Below, piece by piece: positions 11,061-23,027 of a DNA stretch of 64,000 nucleotides; the first letter of the stretch is position 1; every line of letters begins with the position of its first letter. Below the pieces are notes generated by a model. That model was not told where the DNA came from. It was given only the letters and a program-made list of their open reading frames with translations, and ran no database searches. The DNA is from Sialis fuliginosa. Lineage: Eukaryota; Arthropoda; Insecta; Megaloptera; Sialidae. Position numbers and translations under genes: made by a program. The DNA lies in the NCBI GenBank assembly GCA_961205875.1, contig OY540810.1, positions 1,984,001 to 2,048,000 on the forward strand, in the 5' to 3' direction.

Positions 11061-12343
11061 GGTTCGAAAAAAATCGGCTTCACTATACTTACTTATACTA
11101 TATGTATATTTCATAAACATGGTATAAGAAAGTAAAAAATTGGTACGTATAAAAGTTGAATCTACGGCAATGGTATATGACCGTAAAACAGCCGAATCAA
11201 GAAAATCACAAACGTGAAGTTGTCGCGGCCATTGTAATATTTTATCGCTGGCTCGGGCCATGTATTTACTCAAGAAGTGAACAAAAACTACAGACTTGTT
11301 GGAAACTCAGCAAATTCCGGCAAACTCGCCATATAATTTATTTATCGATCATTATTCTCGGTACAAGTAGTGTCTCTTTTTTTATTAATGACTTTGAACA
11401 TGAACAAAAGAAAATAATTATCCGATAGAAAATTTTATTTATTAAAGTATTTTGCTTCCTCGCAATATCGAAGATACGATCACAAGTTTCAGATTGTTCT
11501 CCGATTTCAAAATTTTAAATTGATTTATCCGTTTCACGTCAAGGCTGTCTGTGTGTCCGTCCGTCCGTCTGTCTGTCCCCTGAATCCTTGTCACACGCAT
11601 AACTCATGAACCACTGAACCGATATTATTGAAATTTGGTCGGATGGTTGGGTCTGACTTGAGGACGGTCCCATTTCAAAATCATCGAAATCGTGTGTAAG
11701 GGGGAGGAGTGATACCCTAAAAAAAATTTTTCAAGATATCTCAAGAACGACACATGTTACGTGAAAATTTTATAGAATATTTTTTGTAGAGCATTAAATT
11801 TCCTATAATATGGGTTTACAACGTTTGTTGTAAAATATTCCCTTACAAATATTTATCTCGATTTATTTTAAAAATTCGTGTTTTGTTTTTCTAAATTGAT
11901 ATTTGCTTGGATATATTAAATGTCATTTTGACATTTGTCAAAAAATTAAAAATATACGAAAAATAATCAGGTGTGTCTTGAGAAAAATTTCGAACTAATA
12001 CTTTTTAGTAAAATTGTATAAAAATTAAATGGTTAACCAATTCCAGACAATTTATATAAACACTATCGGTTTTTATTTAAATTATTGAATAATTAACTAC
12101 CTTTGGTGAATTTAGCACGTGGAAGCACTGTGTATTTACTTGGCAGATGTTTTTTTTTAGTACCTATCTGATAAACATAAAAAAAATGTTTGTCTTTTTT
12201 ATTAATGACCTTGAAAATGAACAAAAGAAAAGAATTATCCGTTAAAAAAATTTATTTATTAAAAATAAAAAATAAATTTTTTTCGCTGCAATCTTAAATG
12301 AAGCATACTATATGTATAGATTGAAAATTGGAAAGATACAGTT
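11061..12343. other. Gene-free stretch, possibly repeat-derived
   Basis: AT-rich. Near 11,545-11,580 is a low-complexity TCCGTCCGTCCG/TCTGTCTGTC tract followed by GAACCACTGAACCGATATTA, wording typical of eroded interspersed repeats. No gene recognised. Confidence 0.4.
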
Positions 12344-12345
12344 GT

Positions 12346-12737
12346 ACAGTCACCTGCATAAATGGTCTTGCAGTTTGTATTCATTTTCGTTTATCACAAA
12401 CTTAGTAGGTTCTTCCCATTTGATTATTATAATATTTAAATCATTTCTCCATGTACCAAACAAAGACAGATATTTTGAAATACATTTGCTAGATAAAGAA
12501 CTACTCTTCGTTTATAATAGGTACTCATATATATTTGTGCAATTAAATTATTATGTAATCTATTGAAAATTGTATACGTAAATTTTGTGGCAACAAATAT
12601 TTAATATTCCGAATTTTAGTATTTAAATATATTAAACTTGATAGAAAAAGATAACCGATGATGTTTGTCTTTAAATTTGGAATCTGTTGTAAGCGATTCT
12701 AGCCTTTAGTGTGCCAGACGAGTTCTGCAGGCGACTG
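12346..12737 (+). mobile_element. MITE family C, copy 1 (392 bp, TA duplication)
   Basis: Starts CAGTCACCTGCATAAATGG and ends in GTTCTGCAGGCGACTG, flanked by TA on both sides. The CAGTC start and TA target suit the Tc1/mariner/pogo superfamily. A full copy in the opposite orientation lies at 18,728-19,115. Confidence 0.85.
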
Positions 12738-13172
12738 TACATGATGAAATTTTCCATGCTAAATATTAAATTCGGTATAATTTAATATCAAAATCATTTT
12801 GAATCTGACATCAATGGGCAATTTCCTGAAACAAGGGTGGGGGAGGGGGGGTACTGTTTCCGTGTAAACCACTAAATTATGAAAATTAGAAAATCGTGAG
12901 AATATGTGGTTACTCAGTTTAACATCTGAACTTTAACAATTTCACTTTCACTGTGTATACATCAAGTAATTAGTATTGGTAATCAATAATAATTTTAATT
13001 GTCACGAGTCGCGTAAATGGTTTAATTATAATATATCGGTGAGATATTCGCGATGTGTCGGAATCACAATACGCAAGGAACAGCCGAGAGTGACATTGAC
13101 AGAACCAATCAAAATTCTATTTGAATGTGATTAGAGATCAGGGCTGTATTAAAGCACAATCTGTATCTCTAT
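12738..13172. other. Gene-free stretch
   Basis: AT-rich with a G-run near 12,838-12,850. From about 13,000 to 13,130 it is less AT-rich. No gene recognised. Confidence 0.4.
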
Positions 13173-13635
13173 AAGGTAAAGGTACCAGTTATGACCGCTA
13201 TAAGAGCAAGTTTTCATTTTTTATTTATTAGATTAATTTTCTTGTAATTCTCATGAACTCCTGTTACTAATAAAAAAAGAAACTCTTTATTTAATCAATT
13301 TAATTTATTTTTTTATGTTTTTCCTCCAATGGATAAAGTAAAACCAGTAATAAGCACGCAGTGATGGACACTTGCTAATATAAAAAAAATATAAAAGAAA
13401 GAATCGTCAAATTTTAAACAATGTAAATAAGTTGTTATATTAATAATTAGTTTAAATGTCCACCATTTTGACACCTATTGTCCGATTGTCATCAAATTAC
13501 GCTGTAAGAGAGTTAAATGTATATAGATTAATATTCAGAAATGGCAGTAATCAAATATCAACACATATTTCTAATTCAGTACATTTAGTTAAAAAATTTC
13601 AATTGGTTCTTTTCAAGACTGGTGCCACTACCTTA
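13173..13635 (-). mobile_element. MITE family D, full-length copy (inverted)
   Basis: Begins AAGGTAAAGGTACCAGTTAT and ends GACTGGTGCCACTACCTT. The interior matches the other D copies in the opposite orientation to 21,024. Confidence 0.75.
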
Positions 13636-13642
13636 TATAAAT

Positions 13643-14350
13643 ATCTGCCACGTGAGTCACCGGACTTTCTTATACGTAATACTGGGAGTAAACAGTGTAC
13701 GTGATTCTAATTTTTTTTTTTTAATTCTGACAAACTAATAAAATATTTAAAATAAATTAAAAATAATAATAATATTATCTACAACATGTATCAACTGAAT
13801 TTTTTTAAGTAATTACTTAACCGGAAACGGATGTTTACTCTTGTCTATTTTGAATTTTCGAATTATTTTTAAAATGGTCAAATAAGAAATCTTTTAGATA
13901 AAAACTGTCGAGTATGTTATTATCTATAATTTATTCCCCATACTTTTTTTCCCAACATTTATGATTTAGCCAAAAAGATGTTTTTAAATAATTAATTAGA
14001 ATCACCCACACTGTTCACTCATATTACGTATAAGAAAGTCCCATGGTACCTATGGCAAACACACACACTGTTCAATTTCTGTAATACGTATAAGAAAGTC
14101 CCATGACATTCATGGCAGATATTTCTTCTGTTATTTTTTTTTTCAAAATAAATTATAGATAATATTACCTACAATTTTTAACTCTAATTTGCACTGTTAC
14201 AAAAATAATTCAAAAATTGACATCAGTAAACATCTGTTTCCAGTTGAAAGATCGTTTTCAAAAATATGAGGTTTTCTTCCCAGACAAAAATTAATCTTAA
14301 ATATAAAATTTCACACTTATAGCGAAAATAGTCAGAATGGATTCAGGGCA
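13643..14350 (+). repeat. Dispersed repeat H, copy 2, with inverted ends
   Basis: The left part (13,643-13,712) reads GACTTTCTTATACGTAAT and is the inverse of words at 14,026-14,105, so the element is fold-back at its start. From 13,950 it matches 10,515-11,060. A fragment of the same end lies at 22,838-22,905. Confidence 0.65.
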
Positions 14351-14643
14351 GGTCAAAATGAAGCTAATAGCTTTGGCTTCTGAACCACTTACATAAGAAA
14401 GAAACCCCGAATTGGGTTAATGTTAAAATAATACACTTACAAGTACAAAAGTTTTCTAATTTCCATGGAGTATTTCAAAAACAAATTATATTAAAACTTA
14501 TTTATGGTATTTTAAAATCAATAACGTACAGAATACATTATATCTAATTTCAATCATTTTCTAATTATGAGTCTCGTTGTATTTAAATTTACGTTTAAAA
14601 AAACTCTTTGCGTCTTATTTATAAGACTCGCAACCAAGACATA

Positions 14644-15322
14644 GGAGGGTTGCTATTTATATTTCTGGCCTTGGCAACATTGAGTGTTGCCAGGTGCCAT
14701 CTGTCGTTTTCATTGTAAACTAGACATTACTGAATATAACCTTCTCCAGAACATTTTTTGTTTACAGTTACTTGAAAAAGTCATCTCGGCAAAGAATGTA
14801 ATTAACCCGTGAACATTTTCGTGCGATTATTTTTCATAGCTTTCGACGTGGATTATCAGGACAAGAGTGTATCGATGAACTTAATTCTTTATACGGTGAT
14901 AAAGCACCATCCTACAGCACTGTAAAAAACTGGTATAACGAATTCAATCGTGGCCGATGTTCGCTCCAGGACGAATTCCGTGAAGGTTGTTCAAAATCGG
15001 TTGTTGTGCCAGAAAATATCGATGCTGTGCGTGAACTGATAAAGCGAGATCGTCATGTGACATACCGTGAGATTGAGTCATTTTTGGACATTAGTATGAC
15101 AAGCATCAATAAGATCATTTGGCCGTAAAAAAGATTTGTTCGCGTTGGATCCCGCATAATCTGACAAATGCTCATAAGAAGGCTTACCTCAATCGGAGTG
15201 GAAAAAGTGCTTCGAAAATTGGTTTAAACGCATGCAAAAGTGTATTGATCTTCATAGAGAATATTTTGAAAAACAATACAATTTCGTTTTTTCATTATTA
15301 GGCCAGAAATATAAATAGTATG
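14644..15322 (+). pseudogene. Mariner-like element with internally deleted transposase
   Basis: Between imperfect inverted ends (CTATTTATATTTCTGGCCT on the left, its complement near 15,302-15,320) sits a mariner transposase remnant. The N-terminal helix-turn-helix part is readable (words GLSGQECIDEL, YSTVKNWYNEFNRGR, THREIES-like), followed by the mariner motif SRWIPHNLT. It then jumps to the C-terminal end, WFKRMQKCIDLH, in another frame. The catalytic DDD region is missing. There are stops and frameshifts, so this copy cannot mobilise itself. Confidence 0.85.
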
Positions 15323-15804
15323 TATTCAAATGCTATAAATGTAAGTATAATAAAATATCAATTACAAAAAAAATCCTTTATTTATTCTTGTTTTCGTATT
15401 TTTTACATATGCGATTATATTCGTAATTTTTGTTAAGTTAATATACACTAAACTCCAAAATTAACGGATCACTATTTTTTTTTCGATATTTTTAGGTATT
15501 TTTGAATGGCTGTATCTCCGCGAAAAATGGACGTAGAACAGTTAAAAAAAACAGTTTTAAAGCTTAAACGCTCTAGTTTTCGAATCATTTGTTGAAAATT
15601 TTATTATCCTTAAGGATAACAACTTTTTTTGAAGATGAAGATGAAACGCCGAAAAAAAAATTTCAAAAATGTATATCAATTTTGAGACGCTCTACAAATT
15701 TTAATATTTTTGACAATGTTTCCTTCTGATAAAAAATGTATAATATAATATATATAATAATTAATAATTTTTAGAAGTCTTGAGGCTTCCGCGGTGATCT
15801 TGAT
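15323..15804. other. Gene-free stretch
   Basis: AT-rich sequence without recognised features. Confidence 0.4.
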
Positions 15805-15921
15805 ATGGGTCTTGGCTTCTGGGTGTAAGCCGCGTCGGTTTGGTCGTGTTATGGGCCAACGTTTCGTCACACATTGCAGTGGACATCTTCAGGGCTCTTA
15901 CACCCAGAAGCCAAGACCCAT
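15805..15921. mobile_element. Short fold-back element family E, copy 1 (117 bp)
   Basis: Ends GGGTCTTGGCTTCTGGGTGT and its complement are inverted and nearly exact. The centre has CAACGTTTCGTCACACATTG. A second copy lies at 22,910-23,027 and a half-copy at 38,868-38,929. Confidence 0.8.
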
Positions 15922-16892
15922 TAATAGTTTTTGTTTTTGTTAAGTTAATATATAATTTAGGTAGGTACTTGATTTTTATCTATATTGTCCAGTGGTGTCA
16001 AATTTATAAATCCAGCTCTGTCAAAACCCAAAACAGACACATACAGAAATAGAGATTGTAGAACAACAGCACAATGAACCGAAGATAATAACAATAAACA
16101 TTAATGGAAGAGAAGATAGCTGGATAAAGCGTAATTGTAATTGAAAAGTAAACCGCTAGTATTGTTGGGGTAAAAGGGGTGACTGTTTTATTTAACTCTC
16201 TCGGCTCACTTCACGTGCGTTCACTTCAAGACAGGCGCGTACAACTTACTTTTAACCGCCCACTGGCGTAAAACTTACTTGACCATCGAAGTTGTACTTC
16301 TTTAAACGCGTTCAGGGTGAAATTTTAGTAATGCAACGGAAATTAAATGTACGAAACTTAGACAAGGAAAGATAAAGGACAAATAACACGTTACCTAGCG
16401 TTGTTTGTTACCATATCGCTCCACGAGTCATTGGCGTATCATTCAGATTTTAAAATAAATATCAATTGTTTTTAATTATAAAATTAATTAGTAATAAATG
16501 TTTTATATTGTCTTTAAATTTTCAGTGCATTTTTTAAATAAAAGTTTATTTTTAAAAAAACATTTTTTATTAATTTTTATTTTCAAATTTTTAGTTTCTG
16601 ACTAACTAACTAGCACACTAACAAGTAAACTCGTCAAACCCTTTCATTTGATACCAATATCAAGGTAGTTGTGAAGAAAAAGGTAATCCGCCATCTTGGG
16701 GTATCCGTCATATTGAATTTAGAATATCGTCACATAGTTAATCGTATTCTAAACGTCAAACCCTTTCATTTGATACCCATATCAAGGTGGTTGTGAAAAA
16801 AAAGGTAATCCGCCATATTGGATTTAGAACAATATAAGATATACTAAATTGCATTTCCATCGGACTTATATACAAAATTTCAAAGCTCTAGC
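15922..16892. other. Gene-free stretch
   Basis: AT-rich. Around 16,620-16,870 a roughly 100-bp segment with CGTCAAACCCTTTCATTTGA occurs twice in tandem (near 16,634 and 16,754). A 40-bp segment at 16,308-16,350 is repeated inverted at 58,087-58,132. No gene recognised. Confidence 0.45.
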
Positions 16893-16895
16893 TTA

Positions 16896-17382
16896 GGCGG
16901 CTATTACACTATCAAATAAATATGATAAAATATATTTGATCAAAGAAATATGACAGTGTAATAATAATAAGTCAACTTTTATAATATTTACCTTCATAAT
17001 ATTTCTATGATCATAGTTAATGACAGTCTCTTATATTTGATCAAAGTTTTTTGACGTCAAAAACAAAATGGCGACTACCAAGTTATCACTGACAGTTACA
17101 GTTACATTATTATTAATATATGAATATCAACAAAATCCAGCTAGTATTATATGATAATCTTCTTATTGATTATAAAAACCACAATAAATGTTGACGAACA
17201 TCCACGCACTGATAATCAAAATGCACCAAAAAAGGAAAAAATATCCCTAGATAATATTGAGAAAATATTATCAAATATTTTATGTAGTGTAATAGAACAA
17301 AATATCATATTTTATCAAAGAAATATGATCAAATCTTTGTCAAAGATCTTTGACATATTTATTTGATAGTGTAATAGCCGCC
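16896..17382. mobile_element. PIF/Harbinger-type MITE (487 bp, TTA duplication)
   Basis: Ends GGCGGCTATTACACTATCAA and its complement are near-perfect inverted repeats of about 30 bp. TTA is present on both sides (16,893-16,895 and 17,383-17,385). A 3-bp TWA duplication with G-rich ends fits PIF/Harbinger (family knowledge). The short internal ORF is not transposase-like. Confidence 0.8.
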
Positions 17383-17741
17383 TTAACTAGAACTAGTCAA
17401 AATTTTAATTGCAATATTTGACCTTAACATACTAACAAGTGAAATTAAATATAAACTTGTAAAAAAAATATATTCCACGCAAACGAAGTCACGGGTAACA
17501 GCTAGTTCAGTGTAAAATTTATCGATAAAAAGTTGAGTCTGTTTCAGAACAGCTATAAATCGTAATTTATATTAACTGTTACTATATATTGCACCTGTGT
17601 CTAAACTCTAAATGCACTTTTCGATATAACTCATATTGCGTTTTGGGTAGCCTTGGGGTTTGTTTCAGGTCCCCCAATAATGGAACCGACCATATACATC
17701 GCTATAATCCTTGTTTAAAATATATATGAACATACGTTATA
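17383..17741. other. Gene-free stretch
   Basis: AT-rich. The end of a family A element (ACGGGTAACAGCTAGTT) lies near 17,490-17,507. Otherwise nothing recognised. Confidence 0.4.
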
Positions 17742-18469
17742 CAGTCGGGACTCGTTTATTCGAAGCCTTCTGAATCGTTTTGAATCGAGGAAGTCGCGTT
17801 TATTCGAAGTCGAGAGGGACTCCCACCAAGTTATGTATAGATCCTTGACCAATCAGCGTTGGCGCGGGAATTGAAGATGTATTTAAATGTTATAAATGTA
17901 TAATAGAATATCAATTACAAGAAATTATTTATTTATTCTTGTCTTCGTATTTTTTGATATTTTAACAAGATATACAATCAAAGAAGTACAAATTCGACAT
18001 TGCAAAATCGTGAAACAGCTATCACAGACAATTTTGTCTATTCGGGAAGTGTCATTTTTACTATTCTTAAGTTGGCAATACGTTCTGTGGTTTTGAAAAC
18101 TTTATATACCTTGGTATTTAATATTTATCGTTAATAGTTAATCGTGATAGTGAAATAATTTTACTTTACGACGGTGATAAGTGTAAATTATAATATGTAT
18201 GTATTCTATCTGACCTAACCTCAAATCTATAGATATGATTTTCGTTGCGTTCGTAGCATGCAATGAATATCAAAAAAAATCTTTTGAAAAATATTGTACA
18301 GTCAATGAGATGAATACAAATGCTCTAATTCATTCTACAAAAAATTCCAAAAATATGTTCGTTTACGCCATGACTCGAGAATGGTGGGAGGTGAAGGAGG
18401 AGAAAAAATTACGAATAAACAAAACTCGGCATTTCAGATAAACGAGACAAAATAAACGAGTTCTGACTG
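17742..18469 (+). mobile_element. Pogo-like element P (728 bp, TA duplication)
   Basis: Starts CAGTCGGGACTCGTTTATTC and ends with ATAAACGAGTTCTGACTG, flanked by TA. The interior has one short ORF without a recognisable transposase. The first 345 bp are repeated in inverse orientation at 19,748-20,091. Confidence 0.75.
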
Positions 18470-18727
18470 TAATTCTATTTAAATCTAGAGATTATTAGTG
18501 TAGAAAATTTTTCAAAATAATTTAAAATTATGAAAAATATAATTATAGCCCATTAATGTTAAAATATTTATAAATAGAGTTGTAGAAAATTAAATCATCT
18601 GTCGAAAATGCAGAAGATGGATTTGATCGGACGTTCCATTCATTAGATACAGTCTGTTTACAAAATCCCTGTATAACAAAAATGGATCCGAGTATTGTAT
18701 TTTTTAAGTTCTTTGAGGTCTCATGTA

Positions 18728-19115
18728 CAGTCGCCTGCAGAACTCGTCTGGCACCCTAAAGGCTAGAATCGCTTACAACAGATTCCAAATTTAAAGACAC
18801 ACATCATCGGTTATCTTTTTCTATCAAGTTTAATATATTTAAATACTAAAATTCGGAATATCAAATATTTATTGCCACAAAATTTACGTATACAATTTTC
18901 AATAGATTACATAATAATTTAATTGTACAAATATATATGAGTACTATAAACGAAGAGTAGTTATGTATCTAGCAAATGAATTTCAAAATATCTTTCTTTG
19001 TTTGATACATGGAGAAATGATTTAAATATTATAATTGCACAAATGGGAGGAGCCTACTAAGTTTGTGATAAACGAAAATGAATACAAACTGCAAGACCAT
19101 TAATGCAGGTGACTG
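18728..19115 (-). mobile_element. MITE family C, copy 2 (388 bp, TA duplication)
   Basis: Inverse copy of 12,346-12,737 with TA on both sides. The two copies align end to end with scattered changes, including a short G-rich insertion near 19,043. Confidence 0.85.
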
Positions 19116-19747
19116 TACATGAATCTGTTGTCATATTATGTCAACTCACTTCCTTCTAGCTAACTTGGAATACACTGTATATATACAAATCATTACCTCC
19201 CCCCCCACTTCTACGCATAGATATAAAATCTACCTGGTAAACCCCATCCCCCGTGAAGCACTACTAATCTGCGTTGTCCATCCGCGACCATTGCAGCTGA
19301 GTCCCGGCTGCTGCAACGGGGCCACTGTGAGAGTAATCCCCCCCCGACCGGCGACGCGCCTGCACGATGTGTAATTAATTCTTGTAATCCTGCGGGATAA
19401 TCCGGGTGCCGGTCCGCGCGCCACTCATTCGCGCCGCCATGTTTTATGATTAGCACTGTCGTGACTTGTACCGCGCTCCCTGATTTATAATATGTGGCAG
19501 ATTAGGGATGCTTTAACCTAACCTAAACACCAGATTAAAAAAAATATAAGTAAATGGAAAAATAGATATAAATTATTGTAGTTAGGATTATACCTAATTA
19601 ATTCACAGAATATATGGAATGATATAAAACGATATAACCAATACAAGACTTTCTTATACAAATCTAAATAATATTGATACGTGAACATCGAAAATTGTCG
19701 TACTTTTTTTGTATCCTTACTATATATAAAGCTCAATGTCTGTCTGA
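19116..19747. other. GC-rich islet in gene-free DNA
   Basis: From about 19,230 to 19,480 the sequence is markedly GC-rich with many CpG (for example CCGGTCCGCGCGCC), then returns to AT-rich. It does not match any repeat in the window. Overlapping ORFs on both strands have no recognisable domain. A family G end fragment precedes it. Confidence 0.45.
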
Positions 19748-20091
19748 ACGTATTGCCAACTTAAGAATAGTAAAAAATGACACTTCCTGAATAGACAAAA
19801 TTGCCTGTGATAGCTTTTTCATGATTTTGCAATGTCTTCTTTGATTGTATATGTTGTTAAAATATCAAAAAATACGCAGACAAGAATAAATAAAGGATTT
19901 CTTGTAATTGATATTCTATTATACATTTATAACATTTAAATACATCTTCGTGGTGACGTCAATTCCCGCGCCAACGCTGATTGGTCAAGGATCTATACAT
20001 AACTTGGTGGGAGCCCCTCTTGACTTCGAATAAACGCGACTTCCTCGATTCAAAACGATTCAGAAGGCTTAGAATAAACGAGTCCCGCCTG
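19748..20091 (-). mobile_element. Pogo-like element P, inverted partial copy
   Basis: Reverse complement of 17,742-18,088, ending at the terminal word CGAGTCCCGCCTG. It breaks off inside the element at 19,748, so only one end survives. Confidence 0.75.
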
Positions 20092-20164
20092 TAATATTTT
20101 TGCGTTATTGTTATACAAGTTAAGATAAGTTTGCTAGATGTTTATACATTATATACCCACTTAA

Positions 20165-20246
20165 ACTAAAAATATACACCTTAACCACAATAAAACAATG
20201 TCACTCTACACGTGTTTCGACTTCACAAGAAGTCCTCGTCAGAGTT
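20165..20246 (-). repeat. Dispersed repeat F, copy 1
   Basis: Contains CACCTTAACCACAATAAAAC and TTTCGACTTCACAAGAAGTC. The same block is inverted at 53,055-53,134. The class is unknown. Confidence 0.65.
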
Positions 20247-21023
20247 TGGAACTGTTTCTCCGTTTTTCCAGTAGTTGACATTATATACTGTTATACTATG
20301 TACAACAGATGTAGTGGTGCTGTGATCAATATAAAAAACATTATTTTAATCGTTTTAAATTATCAAATTGCTCTGTTTTGTGTTACCAAAAGTAAAACCG
20401 AGAAACGTTAGTGATGGAACAAGGATTTATTATTGTTGACAAGGAGTGTTTATATAGGCGTGACGTCAAAATGCGCCATGACACTTGCGAGCGTTTTGGC
20501 GTCAAATTCAAAATTTGTTTTAAAAGAGTCAATTTTTGTGATTAAACCTTTATTTTCTGCAGAAATAAGTATTTTTTTTGGAAATAAGAGACGCGTAAGA
20601 TCATCATAAAATAGTTATTAAAAATTATAGTTAGGATTATACTTAATTAATTCCCAGAATATATGAATTAAAATAAAACTATGTAATAAAAATATATGTA
20701 TAAAAAAACATTATTTTAATCGTTTTAAGTTTAAATGACGTACTGGCTTTTAAAAAATTAAACGAACCTATAGCAAGTATTAATTTTTAATATTCATCAC
20801 AGCTGAATGCGGAAAATTGGAAAACTAGGTTGCTCATTAAAAATTTCCTCGGGGTTTTTCCGCTAACTACATTATATGAATGATAATACAGTTTCCTAGC
20901 TATAAGGATATAATACTGTATATTCTGCAAGTAGTTTTTTATAACAGTTTTTATTTAGAATAATTGAAATTTGCTTAATAAAATAATTGGATTCGTTTGT
21001 AATTGATTAAGTACAACAGTATT
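20247..21023. other. Gene-free stretch
   Basis: AT-rich, with one GC-balanced piece near 20,455-20,515. No gene recognised. Confidence 0.4.
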
Positions 21024-21521
21024 AAGGTACTGGCACCAGTCTTGGATAATATCCCAGTGTTGGACACTTGTTTAGTTAAATTTACTAAATTAGAAATATT
21101 TGTTGATATTTGATTACATACATACTGCCATTACTGAATCATAATCTATAGACAGTTAACTGTTAAACAGTGGGTGTCAAAATGTTGGACATTTAAACTA
21201 ATTAATAGTGTAATCTATTTATTAATTATTATATTATCATAGCAACTGCTTTACATTGTTTCAAATTTTTATATATTTTGTATCGTAGTACTTATTATTT
21301 CGTAAAAATTAGCAAGTGTCCATTACTGGGTACCCATTACTGAAGAAAAAACATTAACAAAATAAATGGCTATAATTTAAAAAAAACTATATTTGCGGAC
21401 TTCGGTAATTAAATTGATTTAATAGTAACATAACTTCATGAAAATTACAAAAAAAATCCCATCTATCCCAAAAAACAATATACCTTGCTCTTAAAGCGGC
21501 CAAGACTGGTGCCAGTACCTT
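21024..21521 (+). mobile_element. MITE family D, best-preserved copy (498 bp)
   Basis: The ends are the exact inverted repeat AGGTACTGGCACCAGTCTTG and its complement at 21,500-21,521. This is the reference copy for the family in this window. Others are at 5903, 7638, 13,173 and 59,436. Confidence 0.85.
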
Positions 21522-22493
21522 ACATTGAAAACAATCGAACACTAGAGGTGAAAAAAAGAAAAATACCGTATAAAAAACGTAATTTTCTCGATTCTTAAGT
21601 GCAGTTAATTGTTTCATATATCGAACAATTAAGTCAAGAGTCTTTCTCATTATACTTAACAGCTTTTGAAGGGATAAAACAACGCTAGGGTTGCGAATAA
21701 AGTAATAGGCAAAAGTAAAAATGTGAGTCAAGTGCACGAGTGGGCAAATCCGATACGGGTCGATTAAACAGTTGTTTTAGCCCGCTCTCCGGCAAGTAAT
21801 TAAAAGAATGTTCATTATTCAAGCAGGCCGTGACAGCTTGGCCATCCATCTTGTCTTGTCTGCTCGCGTCCATCTTGTTTGCCAAACACACAACCTACTG
21901 TATATATGTAGGTGTGTATCAACTACTTGTATTTCTTCTTTAACTCGTATGTTGTCTGCTAACATATGTGTATCCAGGGACGGCTTTGATGCAAATTCTA
22001 ACTTAAGGGGGCAGACCCAGTTAGAATTTTGAAAAAAATCATTTTTTTTTTGCATTTTCTCAAAGTAGAATGTTTCAAAAGTATTCTCTGAAAATTTCAG
22101 ACAAATGTCCTGTCCATAGACGATTCAGTGTTAGTTCCAAAATAATTTTTTTATCTGCATGCAAATCGCGTTTTTCTCGAAACCATGTTTGTGATCACTG
22201 TAACTTGAGAACGGCTTTGCCGATCGGTTTGAAATTTTTCTCACTTATTCTATACATAATCGTTCTCCGGAACGAAGGATTTTTTTGACGATTATTATTT
22301 TTTTATAGCCGAAAATGCGAGTGAAATTTTAGTCGAATAAAGAACTTTGTTATGAGTAACCATTTTAAATACTTGAACTGTACGATACAACACGGACTTT
22401 AAAAATGAAAAAAGTGTGTTTCATTTTTAACCTCTAATTTGGGAAAAAGTGAAATAGGCCTCTAATGGAAAATATTTATCGAAAAATTAAAAG
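21522..22493. other. Gene-free stretch with one non-repetitive islet
   Basis: At 21,745-21,895 the sequence is GC-balanced, unlike the repeats around it, and includes a TAATTA word. The rest is AT-rich. Short ORFs on both strands overlap and show no domain. Confidence 0.4.
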
Positions 22494-22815
22494 AAAAGCT
22501 ACAAAGGCAACTTTGATTTATCTTCTTTGTGGCATATCAATGTGAAATTGTAACTTTAATTAATATCTGAGCTATACAGAAAGTTATGTGCAAAGAATTA
22601 AAATTTAATTTACACATTTTGACATCGACTAACAGACATTGACAAAGGGAGGGGTGACACATCACTTATTAGGCGATTCATATTTTCAGGTCGCTTTAAC
22701 AAACCTTTAATGATGATATTAGTTTTTCCTATAAACAAATTAGTTTTTTTAGTTGCAAGCTTGTTTCACTTTTACCCCATTTTTTTGTGTTTCATATTTA
22801 CCCCGCTCGACCCTA
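22494..22815 (-). repeat. Dispersed repeat B, copy 2
   Basis: Reverse complement of 1340-1642, ending in CTCGACCCTATAG. It is slightly longer because of small insertions. No ORF. Confidence 0.7.
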
Positions 22816-22909
22816 TAGTATAAGTATTCAAAAATATCTGCCATGGGAGTCACGGGACTTTCTTATACGTAATCCTGACAGTGTACGTGATTCTTATTTT
22901 ATTAAAACA

Positions 22910-23027
22910 TGGATCTTGGCTTCTGGGTGTAAGCCAACGTTTCGTCACATATTGCAGTGAAAATCTTCAGGGCTCTTCTAAAAGTGCGACCAAATTGACG
23001 CGGCTTACACCCAGAAGCCAAGATCCA
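22910..23027. mobile_element. Short fold-back element family E, copy 2 (118 bp)
   Basis: Ends GGATCTTGGCTTCTGGGTGT and the exact complement. It shares the core word CAACGTTTCGTCACA with copy 1. A repeat H end lies immediately before it. Confidence 0.8.

Noticed and set aside
18235-18441. 68-codon ORF
   Set aside because: Inside pogo-like element P; not transposase-like and not continued in any frame.
19138-19456. Three overlapping ORFs on both strands
   Set aside because: GC-rich sequence is poor in stop codons; overlapping frames on opposite strands and no domain.
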